From Litorilituus lipolyticus (lineage in GTDB: Bacteria; Pseudomonadota; Gammaproteobacteria; Enterobacterales; Alteromonadaceae), in NCBI RefSeq assembly GCF_006439335.1, contig NZ_SAWY01000001.1, forward strand, positions 1 through 64,000: a stretch of DNA of 64,000 bases, read 5' to 3'. The notes beneath the pieces were generated by a model, which saw only the letters and a program-made list of their open reading frames with translations, was not told the origin of the DNA and did no database searches. This document shows, in pieces, positions 46,121 through 56,808 of this stretch (its first letter is position 1; every line of letters starts with the position of its first letter). The position numbers and the translations under genes were made by a program.

Positions 46121-46720
46121 ATGATTTTAAATCATATCTGGGGCTTATACGCACATCCAAAAGATGAGTGGCATACAATAGAAAAGCGTCATGAAAGCTT
46201 AATGTATAGCTTAATGCATATCCTAACTATATCTCTTATTCCAGCTATTTGCGGATATTATGCCGCTGCACATATCGGTTGGACTATCGGAGTTGGCGAT
46301 CCAATAACAATCAGTACCTCAAGCGCAAAAATTATGGCAGCCTCCATGTATTTTGCATTGATCTTCGGTGTATTCGCACTCGCCTATTTAATTCAATGGA
46401 TGGCTAAAACATTTGACTCTACGCCGAATTATGTTCAGTCACTTGAACTTGCAGCTTATACTGCAACTCCTGTTCTAATGGTAGGTGTCACGGCATTATA
46501 TCCTGTACTTTGGTTTGTAGCCCTTGCTGGTATGTGCGCCGTAGCCTACTCAGTATATTTACTATATTCTGGCGTGCCTATTATGATGAATATCCCTGAA
46601 GAAAAAGGCTTTATTTACTCAAGTTCTGTAGTGACTTGCGGCTTAGTTCTTTTGGTTGGTATTCTCGCATTTACCGTAATAATGTGGGGCATGGGGTTTG
46701 GACCTGAATTTATCGGTTAA
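46121..46720 (+). CDS. Yip1-family inner-membrane protein
   Basis: 199 residues with a short cytoplasmic N-terminus containing the YAHPKDEWHTIEKR motif typical of bacterial Yip1-domain proteins, then five or so transmembrane helices (about 30-50, 70-92, 105-130, 128-150, 168-192). AGGGGAAG sits just before ATG 46121. Function is not known; a single gene with its own terminator. Confidence 0.88.
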   Translation: MILNHIWGLYAHPKDEWHTIEKRHESLMYSLMHILTISLIPAICGYYAAAHIGWTIGVGDPITISTSSAKIMAASMYFALIFGVFALAYLIQWMAKTFDSTPNYVQSLELAAYTATPVLMVGVTALYPVLWFVALAGMCAVAYSVYLLYSGVPIMMNIPEEKGFIYSSSVVTCGLVLLVGILAFTVIMWGMGFGPEFIG

Positions 46721-46746
46721 CATTCCTTTAATTTCTTAAAAATAAA

Positions 46747-46780
46747 AAAGAGCACTCTATTTCTACAGTAGTGCTCTTTT
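46747..46780. terminator. Bidirectional terminator between Yip1 gene and purF
   Basis: AAAGAGCACT (46747-46756) and AGTGCTCTTT (46770-46779) with A-run and T-run outside, between convergent genes. Confidence 0.85.
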
Positions 46781-46829
46781 CTCATTTATTAGCTTATAAA
46801 TAATGCCTTAACTAATTGCTCAGTAAAAC

Positions 46830-48347
46830 TTACTCAGCCCCTTCATTGTGCATATCAATTATTGAATCGGCATTTTTATCAGACTTTTCTTTTGTGGTAT
46901 TGTTTCTTAACGCATCAAGTCTCTCTAGATAGTCTTGGTCAATATCATTAGTGATATAGTTACCATCAAATACCGAAGTATCAAATGCTTTAATTTCAGG
47001 GTTAGCCGCTCCTACTGCAGTGACTAAATCTTCAATTGATTGATAAATAAGCTTATCTGCACCAATTAATTCACAAATATCATCAAGCTCTCGGCCATGT
47101 GCTACTAGCTCATTGGCGCTTGGCATATCAATTCCATAAACATTCGGGAACCTTACTTCAGGAGCTGCCGATGCAAAATACACTTTATTAGCACCTGCAG
47201 AGCGTGCCATTTCAATAATTTGTTCAGATGTTGTACCGCGAACGATTGAGTCATCAACGAGTAAAACGTTCTTACCCTTAAACTCAGTTTTGATTGCATT
47301 AAGCTTTTGGCGAACTGATTTTTTACGTTGCTCTTGACCAGGCATAATAAAAGTTCTACCAATATAGCGGTTTTTCACAAAACCTTGGCGATATGGAATA
47401 TCTAATTGATGAGCTATTTGCAGAGCAATATCACACGAAGTTTCTGGAATAGGAATAACAACATCAATGTCTATATCATCCCATTCTGCAGCAATCTTTT
47501 TACCAAGCTTAGTACCCATTTCAACACGAGAGCCGTATACAGACATTTTATCCATTGTTGAATCTGGTCGAGCAAAATAAACAAACTCGAAGATACAAGG
47601 GCTATAAACTGGATTTTCAGCACATTGTTGACTGTGTATTTGCCCATCTTCAGAAAAGAAGATTGTTTCACCAGGCGCTACATCTCTTACAAATTCAAAG
47701 GAGCAGGCATCAAGAGCAACAGACTCTGAAGCCACCATGTACTCAATACCTTTTGCAGTTTCACGTTTACCAAAAACCAGTGGGCGAATACCGTTTGGAT
47801 CACGAAAAGCAACCATACCATGACCAATAATAAGCGCTACCGTAGCATAAGCACCACGAACTCGCTTGTGAACATTGCTAACTGCTGAGAAAATATCATC
47901 AGACGTTAATGATAAATTTTCACTTTGTTGAAGTTCATGTCCCAAAATATTCAATAATAATTCAGAATCTGAAGTCGTGTTAACATGTCGACGAGCCTCA
48001 GTTTGTAACCAATGCTTTAACTCATCTGCATTAGTCAAATTACCGTTATGTGCTAATGAAATACCAAAAGGTGAATTAGCATAAAATGGCTGAGCTTCTG
48101 ATGAGCTAGACGTACCAGCTGTAGGGTAACGTATATGACCAATACCAATATTACCTTGCAACCTTAACATATGGCGAGTGTGAAAAACGTCTTTCACTAA
48201 ACCATTCGCTTTGCGTAGTCTAAAAGTATTATCACTGATTGTGACAATACCCGCTGCATCTTGACCTCGATGCTGTAAAACAGTTAAGCCATCATATAAA
48301 TACTGACTAACAGGGGTTTTACCAACTATGCCAACCACACCACACAT
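46830..48347 (-). CDS. purF: Amidophosphoribosyltransferase
   Basis: 505-residue first enzyme of purine synthesis. Met removal exposes the nucleophilic Cys ([10 protein letters not shown]). The glutaminase domain has RGQDAAGI, the PRPP-binding loop is [14 protein letters not shown]. Consistent with E. coli length. Last gene of the leftward fabB-to-purF block, after cvpA by a 173-bp gap; no PurR box was seen. Confidence 0.98.
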   Translation of the reverse strand: MCGVVGIVGKTPVSQYLYDGLTVLQHRGQDAAGIVTISDNTFRLRKANGLVKDVFHTRHMLRLQGNIGIGHIRYPTAGTSSSSEAQPFYANSPFGISLAHNGNLTNADELKHWLQTEARRHVNTTSDSELLLNILGHELQQSENLSLTSDDIFSAVSNVHKRVRGAYATVALIIGHGMVAFRDPNGIRPLVFGKRETAKGIEYMVASESVALDACSFEFVRDVAPGETIFFSEDGQIHSQQCAENPVYSPCIFEFVYFARPDSTMDKMSVYGSRVEMGTKLGKKIAAEWDDIDIDVVIPIPETSCDIALQIAHQLDIPYRQGFVKNRYIGRTFIMPGQEQRKKSVRQKLNAIKTEFKGKNVLLVDDSIVRGTTSEQIIEMARSAGANKVYFASAAPEVRFPNVYGIDMPSANELVAHGRELDDICELIGADKLIYQSIEDLVTAVGAANPEIKAFDTSVFDGNYITNDIDQDYLERLDALRNNTTKEKSDKNADSIIDMHNEGAE

Positions 48348-48520
48348 GAACTTTTCTCCACAAAAAAATAATCACAACACTTAGCTTATAAGCCATAAAG
48401 CCTAATAGCTAAGTTATTATATAAATTCTGTTTAGCTTGAAATTAACAAGCTAGCTTTATTCATTGATTCGTCTTTTATTAAAACGAAAAACTTATCTAA
48501 ATAGTCTTGCTATATTATAG

Positions 48521-49003
48521 CTAAGATAAAAAACTTGATGACTGTTCAAGGTAGTCAAAAAACCACTCAATAATCAAAGTAAACTCAGGGATCAATTGAG
48601 AACCAGTCCACCAACTTGTTGATGAAGCGCTGGTAAAGGCATCCATGAAAAATAATACTGCGCTAACAATAAGTACACCTCTTAGTGCACCAAAAACTAA
48701 ACCGAGCACTCTGTCTGTGCCCGAAAGTCCTGTCTTACTCACTAATTGCCCGATAAGGTAATTAACTAAGGCGCCTAAAATGAGTGTCGTGATAAATAGA
48801 ATGGCAATTGCCGCAGCATTTCGAAGAACTTGATCGGAAATATTGGTTAATAAGTTGGCTAAATTTGCATAGAAAGTACTGGCGATAAAGAAGGCACTTA
48901 TCCAGATAACTAAAGAGACAGCCTCTTTAACAAATCCACGTACTAAACTAATTAGTGTTGAAACACCAATAATTACCAAGATGGCGTAATCTATCCAAAC
49001 CAT
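48521..49003 (-). CDS. cvpA: CvpA-family colicin V production protein
   Basis: 160-residue inner-membrane protein with four predicted helices, starting MVWIDYAILVIIG and containing SLVRGFVKEAVSLVIWI. Required for colicin V export in E. coli and linked to envelope homeostasis. Sits between dedD and purF as in enterics. Confidence 0.93.
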   Translation of the reverse strand: MVWIDYAILVIIGVSTLISLVRGFVKEAVSLVIWISAFFIASTFYANLANLLTNISDQVLRNAAAIAILFITTLILGALVNYLIGQLVSKTGLSGTDRVLGLVFGALRGVLIVSAVLFFMDAFTSASSTSWWTGSQLIPEFTLIIEWFFDYLEQSSSFLS

Positions 49004-49081
49004 AATTTGAGTTTCTCATTGATTAGAGGCGCGCATTCTAACAGAAGCATAAAAAAATCCCTACTTTTTTATTTGCAAGGA

Positions 49082-49750
49082 TCAGCTTATTGGTTCAAAT
49101 AATGCGACCTTCCCTTGAGTATTCGTTAACTTTTTCAATGCGGGTAGTTTATTCTCTAAAGAAGACTTAATTAACTCTGGGCCAATAAATACTTTAGTTA
49201 ATGTGCCTTGCTTAGTTTTAATTGGGCGAGTGAAAGCAGTATAGCCATTATCTTTCAATTTCTTCAAAAGTTGTGCAACATTTTGCTTATGTTTAAAACT
49301 ACCTAAATGAATAACCCAAGCCTGTTTAGCAACAGCACGCTCAGGTAAACTTTGCTCTTTAACTTTCTTAGCAGCCGTGTGATTCGGTTGTTTTGCTTTT
49401 GGCTTTTCTTCAACTTTGGCTGTTTTTACTTTATTAGCATTGATTTCATCGGTATCTTCACTTACCGTTTTTTGTGCGCTTTGTTGCGCTGTACTATCAC
49501 TATTGTCAACAGTTGCAAGCACATCAATAGCTTGCTCATTACTTATCGGCTTATCTTTCTTTTCAATCAATTTATCTGTAGGAAACTTTTTGTTTGATAA
49601 CTTACCTGTAAAGACAGGAGTTTCTGGGATTTTTTGAAAATGAGCCTTATTAGAGTTCTTTTCACCATCTAAAAGATCTGGTAAGAAAATAATCACGATG
49701 GCCGCAACAATAACGGTACCAACAAGACGATTTTGAAACGGTGTAGACAA
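49082..49750 (-). CDS. dedD: DedD-like SPOR-domain cell-division protein
   Basis: 222 residues. A short N-terminus STPFQNRLVGTVIV leads directly into a membrane helix (about residues 8-27), then a Lys/Thr/Glu-rich linker and a C-terminal SPOR domain (about 145-220) with AWVIHLGSFKHKQNVAQLL that binds denuded septal peptidoglycan. The start is TTG 49750, since GGAG lies 5 bp upstream and the protein then aligns with enteric DedD; the frame extends further upstream only by poor codons. Same order folC-dedD-cvpA as in enterics. Confidence 0.9.
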   Translation of the reverse strand: MSTPFQNRLVGTVIVAAIVIIFLPDLLDGEKNSNKAHFQKIPETPVFTGKLSNKKFPTDKLIEKKDKPISNEQAIDVLATVDNSDSTAQQSAQKTVSEDTDEINANKVKTAKVEEKPKAKQPNHTAAKKVKEQSLPERAVAKQAWVIHLGSFKHKQNVAQLLKKLKDNGYTAFTRPIKTKQGTLTKVFIGPELIKSSLENKLPALKKLTNTQGKVALFEPIS

Positions 49751-49798
49751 ACGATACTCCAAATTAAGTACAATCAATAATCTTGAATGACAACTAAG

Positions 49799-51175
49799 CT
49801 AAACCAATAACTCTCTGACTTCTGCTACAGTAAAAAATGAACCGAAGACTAATATTAGATCGTCTGAGTTAGCTTGATGGTTAGCTATTTTAAATGCCTG
49901 ACTGACATTGTCAAAGCAATTGATTGAATTAGCAAATTTTGCAGCTATATTTGCAACATCTTTTGTCGAAGATGCTCTTGGTACATCAAGCTGCCCGATA
50001 TACCAAACATCAATTTCTTCAATTAATGATTTAAGGCTATTTTCGATATCTTTATCAGCCAACATAGCAACAACAGCATGAATATTTTTATACCCTCTAT
50101 CACGCTTATATTGTTTGATCTGCTTTGCTAAATACCTTGTTGCTTGTGGATTATGACCAACATCAAGTACAACATCACACGACGTAAGGAAGTTCGCTTG
50201 CTCTTGAGCAGTAAAGAGCTCTGTTCTACCAGAAACTTTAGTTTGCCCAATTAACATATTTACAAACTGAGTGTTCAAACTAACACCCAATTTATAAAGC
50301 ACCATTAAAGCTGTAGCAACATTATCTTGGGGAATATGACATGGTTTTAAATTTTCTAGTAGCTTTGCTCCAGCTTTTAATGACCAGTTAGATAAACTAT
50401 TCTGCACTATTTGAAAGTCTCTTTCACGGATAAACATATTATTGTTAACCAACTGCTCATCAGTATTTTTGCCAGAGTTGACTACTAAAGAGTTACCATA
50501 ATTGACAACGGAAGCAGGTACATCTGTATCACCAACAACAATAAGCTGTTCAGCACGCATTATACCTGCCTTTTCATAACCAATTGATTCTCTGTCATTG
50601 CCTAAAAATGCTTGATGATCTAAATCGATTGTAGTGACAACCCCGACATCAGCATCAATAATATTAGTTGCATCCAACCGCCCTCCTAACCCAACTTCTA
50701 AAATGATTATTGAAGGTTTTAACTTCATCATAATAAGAAACGCTGCGAGGGTAGTGTATTCATAGTAGCTTAATGAAATATCACCGCGAGCTTTTTCTAT
50801 AAGTTCAAATGCTTCAATAAAAAATTCATCACAGACATCTTTTTTATCAACTCTAAGCCTTTCATTAAAGCGGTTTATATGTGGAGAAGAATATACCGCA
50901 ACACTACTAACACCAGTAGTTATGGATTCTTTCATAGTAAGTTGCTTAATGCACTCTGGCTGCATGAACGCATTTTCTAAAAAAGCACAAGTGGTTCCTT
51001 TGCCATTTGTTCCTGCCACGGTAATAACCGTAGCAAAACTTAAATCAACATTTAGCAATACAGCAACTTGAGCTATACGGCTTAAGCCCAAATCAATTTC
51101 TGTACTATGAATAGTTTCTAAATAAGAAAGCCACTCGTTTAAGCTTCGCGAGTGGCTTTTAATAATATCAGACAT
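49799..51175 (-). CDS. folC: Bifunctional folylpolyglutamate/dihydrofolate synthase
   Basis: 458-residue Mur-ligase-type enzyme. P-loop VAGTNGKGTTCAFLENAF (near residue 54), an EVGLGGRLDATNII segment and DVGHNPQATRYLAKQI in the C-terminal domain. It adds glutamate to folates and makes dihydrofolate from dihydropteroate. Slightly longer than enteric FolC (about 422) in the first domain. accD lies 18 bp upstream, same strand. Confidence 0.96.
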   Translation of the reverse strand: MSDIIKSHSRSLNEWLSYLETIHSTEIDLGLSRIAQVAVLLNVDLSFATVITVAGTNGKGTTCAFLENAFMQPECIKQLTMKESITTGVSSVAVYSSPHINRFNERLRVDKKDVCDEFFIEAFELIEKARGDISLSYYEYTTLAAFLIMMKLKPSIIILEVGLGGRLDATNIIDADVGVVTTIDLDHQAFLGNDRESIGYEKAGIMRAEQLIVVGDTDVPASVVNYGNSLVVNSGKNTDEQLVNNNMFIRERDFQIVQNSLSNWSLKAGAKLLENLKPCHIPQDNVATALMVLYKLGVSLNTQFVNMLIGQTKVSGRTELFTAQEQANFLTSCDVVLDVGHNPQATRYLAKQIKQYKRDRGYKNIHAVVAMLADKDIENSLKSLIEEIDVWYIGQLDVPRASSTKDVANIAAKFANSINCFDNVSQAFKIANHQANSDDLILVFGSFFTVAEVRELLV

Positions 51176-51193
51176 AAAATAATTATTATTCGT

Positions 51194-52051
51194 TTATGCT
51201 GCTGGAGAAGCATGCCCCATGAATTTACCGAGTAGTCTTGCAAGCGTATTACGCATTTCCCTGCGATCAACAATCATGTCGATAGCACCTTTCTCTAACA
51301 AGAACTCACTTCGTTGAAAGCCTTCTGGCAATTTCTCGCGTACAGTTTGTTCAATAACACGCGGGCCAGCAAAACCAATTAACGCTTTAGGCTCAGCGAT
51401 ATTAACATCACCTAGCATAGCTAAACTTGCCGAAACACCACCCATAGTAGGGTCGGTAAGTACAGAAACATATGGTAGGCCTTTTTCACTCATTTTTGCT
51501 AAAGCCGCACTTGTTTTAGCCATTTGCATCAATGAAAATAATGCTTCTTGCATTCTTGCACCACCACTTGCTGAGAAACAAATAAATGGTAGGTTGTGCT
51601 CTAAGCAATACTCTACACCTTTTACAAACCTAGCACCTACAACAGATGCCATTGAGCCACCTAAGAAAGAAAATTCAAATGCCGCCACAACAACTGGAGT
51701 ACCTTGCAATTCGCCTTTCATAACAACTAAAGCGTCTTTTTCGCCAGAATTTTTCTGAGCAGAACTCAAACGATCTTTGTAGCGTTTTGAATCTTTAAAC
51801 TTCAACACATCTTGTGCTTCGAACTCTTCACCTAACTCAAGTCGATTATTTTGATCCAGAAAGCTATCAATGCGCTTACGAGCGCCAATTCTCATGTGAT
51901 GATCACATTTTGGACACACTGAAATCTGTCTTTCTAATTCAACTTTGTATAGAACAGCATTACAAGAAGTACACTTACTCCATACCCCTTCAGGGATATT
52001 ACGTTTTTGTGTTGATTTTGCTTTCGGGAGAATCTTTTCTATCCAGCTCAT
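51194..52051 (-). CDS. accD: Acetyl-CoA carboxylase carboxyltransferase subunit beta
   Basis: 285 residues. A Cys4 zinc ribbon ([10 protein letters not shown] and [11 protein letters not shown], near residues 27-50) precedes the crotonase-like carboxyltransferase core with [19 protein letters not shown] and [17 protein letters not shown]. It forms the first committed step of fatty acid synthesis with AccA. ATG 52051 ([11 protein letters not shown]) is the usual start; an upstream extension of 21 codons is rejected. Downstream of truA. Confidence 0.97.
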   Translation of the reverse strand: MSWIEKILPKAKSTQKRNIPEGVWSKCTSCNAVLYKVELERQISVCPKCDHHMRIGARKRIDSFLDQNNRLELGEEFEAQDVLKFKDSKRYKDRLSSAQKNSGEKDALVVMKGELQGTPVVVAAFEFSFLGGSMASVVGARFVKGVEYCLEHNLPFICFSASGGARMQEALFSLMQMAKTSAALAKMSEKGLPYVSVLTDPTMGGVSASLAMLGDVNIAEPKALIGFAGPRVIEQTVREKLPEGFQRSEFLLEKGAIDMIVDRREMRNTLARLLGKFMGHASPAA

Positions 52052-52246
52052 AATTTTATTTTTGCCTATTGCAACGAATATAAATCGATTATTTGATGAA
52101 AACTTGTTCATCAAACATCATTTTAAAAGAATACTAATCTAAACCGCGTATTAGAGCATAGTTTAGCCTATATTTTATATAAAAAACTGGTCAGCTGTGT
52201 AACTTTTTGTTGCTTTTACTCAATTTTTTCAAAAATATAACGGCGC

Positions 52247-53026
52247 TTACAAAAATAATGGCCCTAATGGGTGTTTAGGGATATTAAATTGCTCGGGGTA
52301 GTCAACATCAACAAAATACAGCCCTTCCGGTGGGGCTGTAACACCAGCGACGCAACGGTTTTTTTGCTCTAAAACTTCTTTAATCCATACTGTCGGCTCA
52401 ATAGCCTGACCAACTCGCATCAAGCTTCCTACAATGTTCCTTACCATATGATGTAAAAAAGCATTGGCTTTAATATCCACAACGATATATTTACCTTGGC
52501 GGCTGATTTGGCAATGTTCAATAGTTCTAACAGGAGAATGAGATTGACAATGAACGGTTCGGTATGAGGTAAAGTCATGGCGGCCCACTAAATACTGAGC
52601 GCCTTCTTGCATAAGAGTCTCATCTAATTCAAAGTGACAATGACTAATGCCGTGGTTTAAGATTGCGCTACGGATTGGGCTGTTAAAAATAATATATCGA
52701 TATCGCCTTGCTGTTGCACTGAAGCGAGCATGAAATTCTTCATCGACTTGCTTAACCCATTTAACAGCAACATCTTTAGGTAAGTGAGTATTTACACCCA
52801 AAGTCCAAGCTACATCTTTCCTTACTTTTTCAGTATCAAAGTGAATAACTTGGTTAGTCGCATTTACACCTGTATCAGTACGACCAGCACAAACAACTTC
52901 AATGTTTTCATCAGCTATTTTAGATAAGGCTTTTTCTAATGTTTGTTGAACACTGACTACAGTTTTTTGTCGCTGCCAGCCACAGTAGTTTTTGCCGTCA
53001 TATTCAATACCTAATGCATAGCGCAT
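52247..53026 (-). CDS. truA: tRNA pseudouridine(38-40) synthase TruA
   Basis: 259-residue enzyme with the catalytic Asp51 in [11 protein letters not shown], an [10 protein letters not shown] segment, and [17 protein letters not shown] near the C-terminus. It modifies U38-U40 of several tRNAs. It lies between fimV and accD, as in enterics. Confidence 0.97.
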   Translation of the reverse strand: MRYALGIEYDGKNYCGWQRQKTVVSVQQTLEKALSKIADENIEVVCAGRTDTGVNATNQVIHFDTEKVRKDVAWTLGVNTHLPKDVAVKWVKQVDEEFHARFSATARRYRYIIFNSPIRSAILNHGISHCHFELDETLMQEGAQYLVGRHDFTSYRTVHCQSHSPVRTIEHCQISRQGKYIVVDIKANAFLHHMVRNIVGSLMRVGQAIEPTVWIKEVLEQKNRCVAGVTAPPEGLYFVDVDYPEQFNIPKHPLGPLFL

Positions 53027-53127
53027 GTTAATTTATCACTTAAAATATCAGTTTGAAAAATTGCTGCGCATTATCCATTATTTTTAAGCTTGCTGCTACG
53101 TCTAGCCAAGAAATATTACCTGATTAA

Positions 53128-56100
53128 TTAACCCATCAATTTCTTCAATATTTCATCAGCCATAGATTTTTGTTGCTCATCACCTTTAGCCAGTACTTCA
53201 TCTAATACTGCTTTCGCATTATCTATATCACCGATTTCTGCGTAAACCTTCGCTAAATCAAGCTTGCCAGCAATATCACTGTCATCATCTACATCAATAG
53301 CTTCACTATCCTTAGCAAACTCTGAATATTCATTTAGGCCAACATCAATATTAGCCTTATCATAAGGTTCTTCGTCAGAATCATCTTCTTGAGTTTCAGA
53401 AAGTAACTCATCAACAGACACATAATCCTTCTCTTGCTCTACTTCTGGTTCACTTCTTTCATTCTCATTCGAAGGCTCAGTAATCGCAACATCAGCCACT
53501 AGAGAATCACCTATATCGTCTAATAGGTCGTCTTCAACTGCCGTATTTTCAGGCGTTGAAGATTCCTCTTCAATATTAGCAAGTAACTCATCAAAATCTG
53601 TATTATCTAATTCTTCAATATCTTCAATTTCACTATTTGACTCATTACTCAGTTCAACTTCATCTACATCAAGCGAGGCTTCGTCTTCAAGATCTGTATC
53701 AGAACCAGGATGTTCTTCTACGTTTTCAGCAAGTAAGTCCGCTAAAACGTTCTCATCAGTAAAATCAAGATTTTCTACTACTTCTGAGGCTTTATTCTCC
53801 AACTCTTCTGTTGAATCAATGCTATCAACATTTTCACTCACTTCAGAAATTAAGGCATCAATGTCTAGTTCATCAATAGACTCTTCATTTGCATTTGAGT
53901 TATCGGCGTCTAAATGTTCTTCGTTTCGAAAATCATTAAAATCAGCATTTAAAAATGGAGCAACATATTCTTCTGTAAACTGGTTAATCTTTTCAGCATT
54001 CTCAGAAAAATCATCTTCAGAAACATCTTCTACTTCAACCCGCTCTACAGTTGCAGTCTGCACTGACTCAACTTTATCGCTGTTTTCTTGAGCTATACCA
54101 TTCATAGAGTCAAGTAAAGCATCGATATCATCAGGATCCGTTACATCGTCAGGTAGTTCATCAGCAAGGTTACTTGCTGGTGTCTCAACTGTGTCTTCAG
54201 GGATTGAGTCCGCCATTGAATCAAGCAAAGCATCAATATCATCAGGGTCGGTAACTTCAGCTGGTAACTCATCAGCAACAGCATTACTTGTTTCAACTGC
54301 TTCTGGTTCATCTGATGCTGTATCAGTTTCACTCGCTGAGTCATTCATCGAATCAAGCAAGGCATCAATATCATCAGGGTCGGTAACTTCTGCTGGTAGC
54401 TCATCAGCAACAGCAATACTTGTTTGAACTGCTTCTGATTCATCTGATGCCGTATCAGTTTCACTCGCTGTCTCATTCATTGAACCATTCATCGAATCAA
54501 GCAAGGCATCAATATCATCAGGGTCGGTAACTTCTGCTGGTAGCTCATCAGCAACAGCATTACTTGTTTGAACTGCTTCAACTGCTTCAGGTTCATCTGG
54601 TGCAGCATCAGTTTCACTTGCTGTCTCATTCATCGAATCAAGCAAAGCATCAATATCATCAGGGTCAGTAACTTCTGCTGGTAGCTCATCAGCAACAACA
54701 TTACTTGCTTCAACTGATTCAACTGTTTCTGGTTCATTTTCAGATGCAGCAGACTCACTTGCTGTCTCATTCATCGAGTCAAGCAAAGCATCAATATCAT
54801 CAGGGTCGGTAACTTCTGCTGGTAGCTCATCAGCAACAACATTACTTGTTTGAACTGCTTCTGGTTCATCTGGTGCAGCATCAGTTTCGCTTGCTGAGTC
54901 ATTCATTGAATCATTCATCGAATCAAGCAAGGCATCAATATCATCAGGGTCGGTAACTTCTGCTGGTAACTCATCAGCAACAGCATTACTCGTTTCAACT
55001 GCTTCAACTGCTTCAGATTCATCTGACGCTGTATCAGTTTCACTTGCTGTCTCATTCATTGAACCATTCATCGAGTCAAGCAAGGCATCAATATCATCAG
55101 GGTCGGTAACTTCTGCTGGTAGCTCATCAGCAACAGCATTACTCGTTTCAACTGCTTCAACAGTTTCGATAGCTTCTGGTTCATCTGATGCTGTATCAGT
55201 TTCACTCGCTGAATCATTCATCGAGTCAAGCAAAGCATCAATATCATCAGGGTCGGTTACTTCTGCTGATAGCTCATCAGCAGTATTACTTGATTGCGCT
55301 TCTGCTAATGCTTCATCAATATCTATTTCTTCAACGCCCGCCCCCTCGTCAGCTTCTGGCTCAGTGATGGTATCAATATCTTCATCATCACTATCTAGGT
55401 CACCTAACAAGTCATTCAAATCATCCTGATTTAACTCTCCTCCCGCTAATACTTCACTCTCATTAGTCTCTTCCACGGCAATAGCGTCATCTTCAAGAGA
55501 GTCCTCTTCATCAAGGCCAGATAGCAATGAATCTAAATCGCCCTGATCTAATTCACCATTATCAAGAACTTCTGGCTCACTCTCATCATCAAGTAATATA
55601 TCTTCAAGGTCGTCTAAATCATCTAACGCATCATCATCGTCTAAATGTATGGCATCATCTGAATCTGATTCATCGCCTTCTAACAAGTCAATTGAAAGGT
55701 CGTCATCTAAATCAAGTTCATCATCAAGGGATAAATCATCATCTAGCCCAAGTTCATCATCTAAAGATAAATCATCACCTAAACCTAGCTCATCATCTAA
55801 CGACAGTTCATCATCAAGAGATAAATCATCATCCAAGCCTAATTCATCGTCTAAGCTTGCTTTCTTCGCTTGTTTTTCTTCAGGTTTCTCAGCATCGAAT
55901 AGTTCTTCTACAAAGCTTGCATCATCTTTAGTTTCACGTTTTCTTTTTAAATATAAAATAAAGAACCCGACTAATATCGAAGCAGGAATTGTAGACATTG
56001 CGATTAAGAATAATGGATTATTAAGAAAGTCATTTTTATCCATTTCTGCTTGCTGCTTTTCTAGCAACAACTCTTGCTCTCTTGCTTCTGCTTTGGCAAG

Positions 56101-56808
56101 TAGTGCTTGCTGAAGTTTTATCATGTCATCCATTTGTGACTTGATTTCTTTACCTTTTGCAACTTCATCTTGCATTACTTCAAGCTGCTGATTAAAACTT
56201 GAGAGTCTATCTCTTAACGATTCATTTTCTTTTAGTATCGCCTGTAAGCCATCAATTGAATCAAGCACATCTTGTTGAATGTTTTCAAGACGTTGTTGTT
56301 GTGCAGTATCAATCGTTTGAAGCTTTTCATTAATTGCAACTTTTACTGTGTCTAAATCTTCTTTCTTAACTGCTGGCGTAACTGGTTTAGTCGTTTTTTT
56401 AACTGTTTGAGGTTGTTTCTTTTGCCAAGCTTTTTCATCTTGTTCAGTTTTAGAGCGCGCATTATTGCTATCAATCGCCATCATCTGCTCAAATGAAGGT
56501 ATTTTGATATATTGTCCTTCAACAAGGTGATTACGGTTATTTTCTACAAATGCTTGCGGGTTTTCTTGAAATAAGGCCTGCATAACTTGATAAACAGTCA
56601 AACGATTATCAGGTCGAACTCTTAATGCTATATTCCATAAAGTGTCTTTAGAGCTGATTGGGCCGTATTTATCATAAGGAAAAACATCGGTACTTTTAGG
56701 ACCGCGCATACGAATGCCGCGTTCTTCTTCAGCATTTGCTGGTATATGAGCGAACAATATGCTGACAATAACTACCTGCCAAAGGCAAAGGCGCAATAAA
56801 CTTTGCAT
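53128..56808 (-). CDS. fimV: FimV-like LysM, acidic-repeat inner-membrane protein
   Basis: 1226 residues. Signal peptide (about 1-26, PANA-EEE); a LysM-like region (about 45-110, with WNIALRVRPDNRLTVYQVM); a coiled coil (about 155-255); one transmembrane helix (about 268-290, FLIAMSTIPASILVGFFILYL); then a very acidic cytoplasmic region, including LGLDDDLSLDDEL runs near 316-373 and nine copies of DPDDIDALLDSM (about 508-903). The C-terminal FimV helical motif is LAKVYAEIGDIDNAKAVLDEVL. Known: FimV/TspA organises polar landmarks, type IV pili and peptidoglycan. Acidity is extreme and typical of the family. Neighbours asd and truA are the usual ones. Confidence 0.93.
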   Translation of the reverse strand: MQSLLRLCLWQVVIVSILFAHIPANAEEERGIRMRGPKSTDVFPYDKYGPISSKDTLWNIALRVRPDNRLTVYQVMQALFQENPQAFVENNRNHLVEGQYIKIPSFEQMMAIDSNNARSKTEQDEKAWQKKQPQTVKKTTKPVTPAVKKEDLDTVKVAINEKLQTIDTAQQQRLENIQQDVLDSIDGLQAILKENESLRDRLSSFNQQLEVMQDEVAKGKEIKSQMDDMIKLQQALLAKAEAREQELLLEKQQAEMDKNDFLNNPLFLIAMSTIPASILVGFFILYLKRKRETKDDASFVEELFDAEKPEEKQAKKASLDDELGLDDDLSLDDELSLDDELGLGDDLSLDDELGLDDDLSLDDELDLDDDLSIDLLEGDESDSDDAIHLDDDDALDDLDDLEDILLDDESEPEVLDNGELDQGDLDSLLSGLDEEDSLEDDAIAVEETNESEVLAGGELNQDDLNDLLGDLDSDDEDIDTITEPEADEGAGVEEIDIDEALAEAQSSNTADELSAEVTDPDDIDALLDSMNDSASETDTASDEPEAIETVEAVETSNAVADELPAEVTDPDDIDALLDSMNGSMNETASETDTASDESEAVEAVETSNAVADELPAEVTDPDDIDALLDSMNDSMNDSASETDAAPDEPEAVQTSNVVADELPAEVTDPDDIDALLDSMNETASESAASENEPETVESVEASNVVADELPAEVTDPDDIDALLDSMNETASETDAAPDEPEAVEAVQTSNAVADELPAEVTDPDDIDALLDSMNGSMNETASETDTASDESEAVQTSIAVADELPAEVTDPDDIDALLDSMNDSASETDTASDEPEAVETSNAVADELPAEVTDPDDIDALLDSMADSIPEDTVETPASNLADELPDDVTDPDDIDALLDSMNGIAQENSDKVESVQTATVERVEVEDVSEDDFSENAEKINQFTEEYVAPFLNADFNDFRNEEHLDADNSNANEESIDELDIDALISEVSENVDSIDSTEELENKASEVVENLDFTDENVLADLLAENVEEHPGSDTDLEDEASLDVDEVELSNESNSEIEDIEELDNTDFDELLANIEEESSTPENTAVEDDLLDDIGDSLVADVAITEPSNENERSEPEVEQEKDYVSVDELLSETQEDDSDEEPYDKANIDVGLNEYSEFAKDSEAIDVDDDSDIAGKLDLAKVYAEIGDIDNAKAVLDEVLAKGDEQQKSMADEILKKLMG
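54100..55285 (-). repeat. Nine-copy acidic tandem repeat within fimV
   Basis: Nine units of about 36-51 residues, each with (A)DEL-x2-(E/D)VTDPDDIDALLDSM followed by a variable Ser/Glu/Thr/Ala linker. The core is nearly invariant in DNA while linkers differ in length (MNGSMNE, MNDSMNDS, MNETASE variants), indicating copy-number and length change by slippage or recombination. Confidence 0.9.
55690..55870 (-). repeat. Asp/Leu-rich short repeats within fimV
   Basis: Short repeating Asp-Asp-Glu-Leu units (LDDELGLDDDLSLDDEL-type) encoded by closely similar trimeric codons ATC/CTC/TCA-rich on the plus strand. Located N-terminal to the nine-copy repeat, after the membrane helix. Confidence 0.75.

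Noticed and set aside
48348-49081. PurR operator before cvpA or purF
   Set aside because: No sequence close to the ACGCAAACGTTTTCGT-type site was found.
54100-55285. Possible CRISPR array
   Set aside because: Regular spacing is due to a protein-coding tandem repeat in frame; spacers are not unrelated sequences.
55527-56113. Two overlapping plus-strand frames rich in His/Leu or Ser inside fimV
   Set aside because: They are antisense shadows of the Asp-rich repeat; composition follows from complementing GAT/GAA codons.
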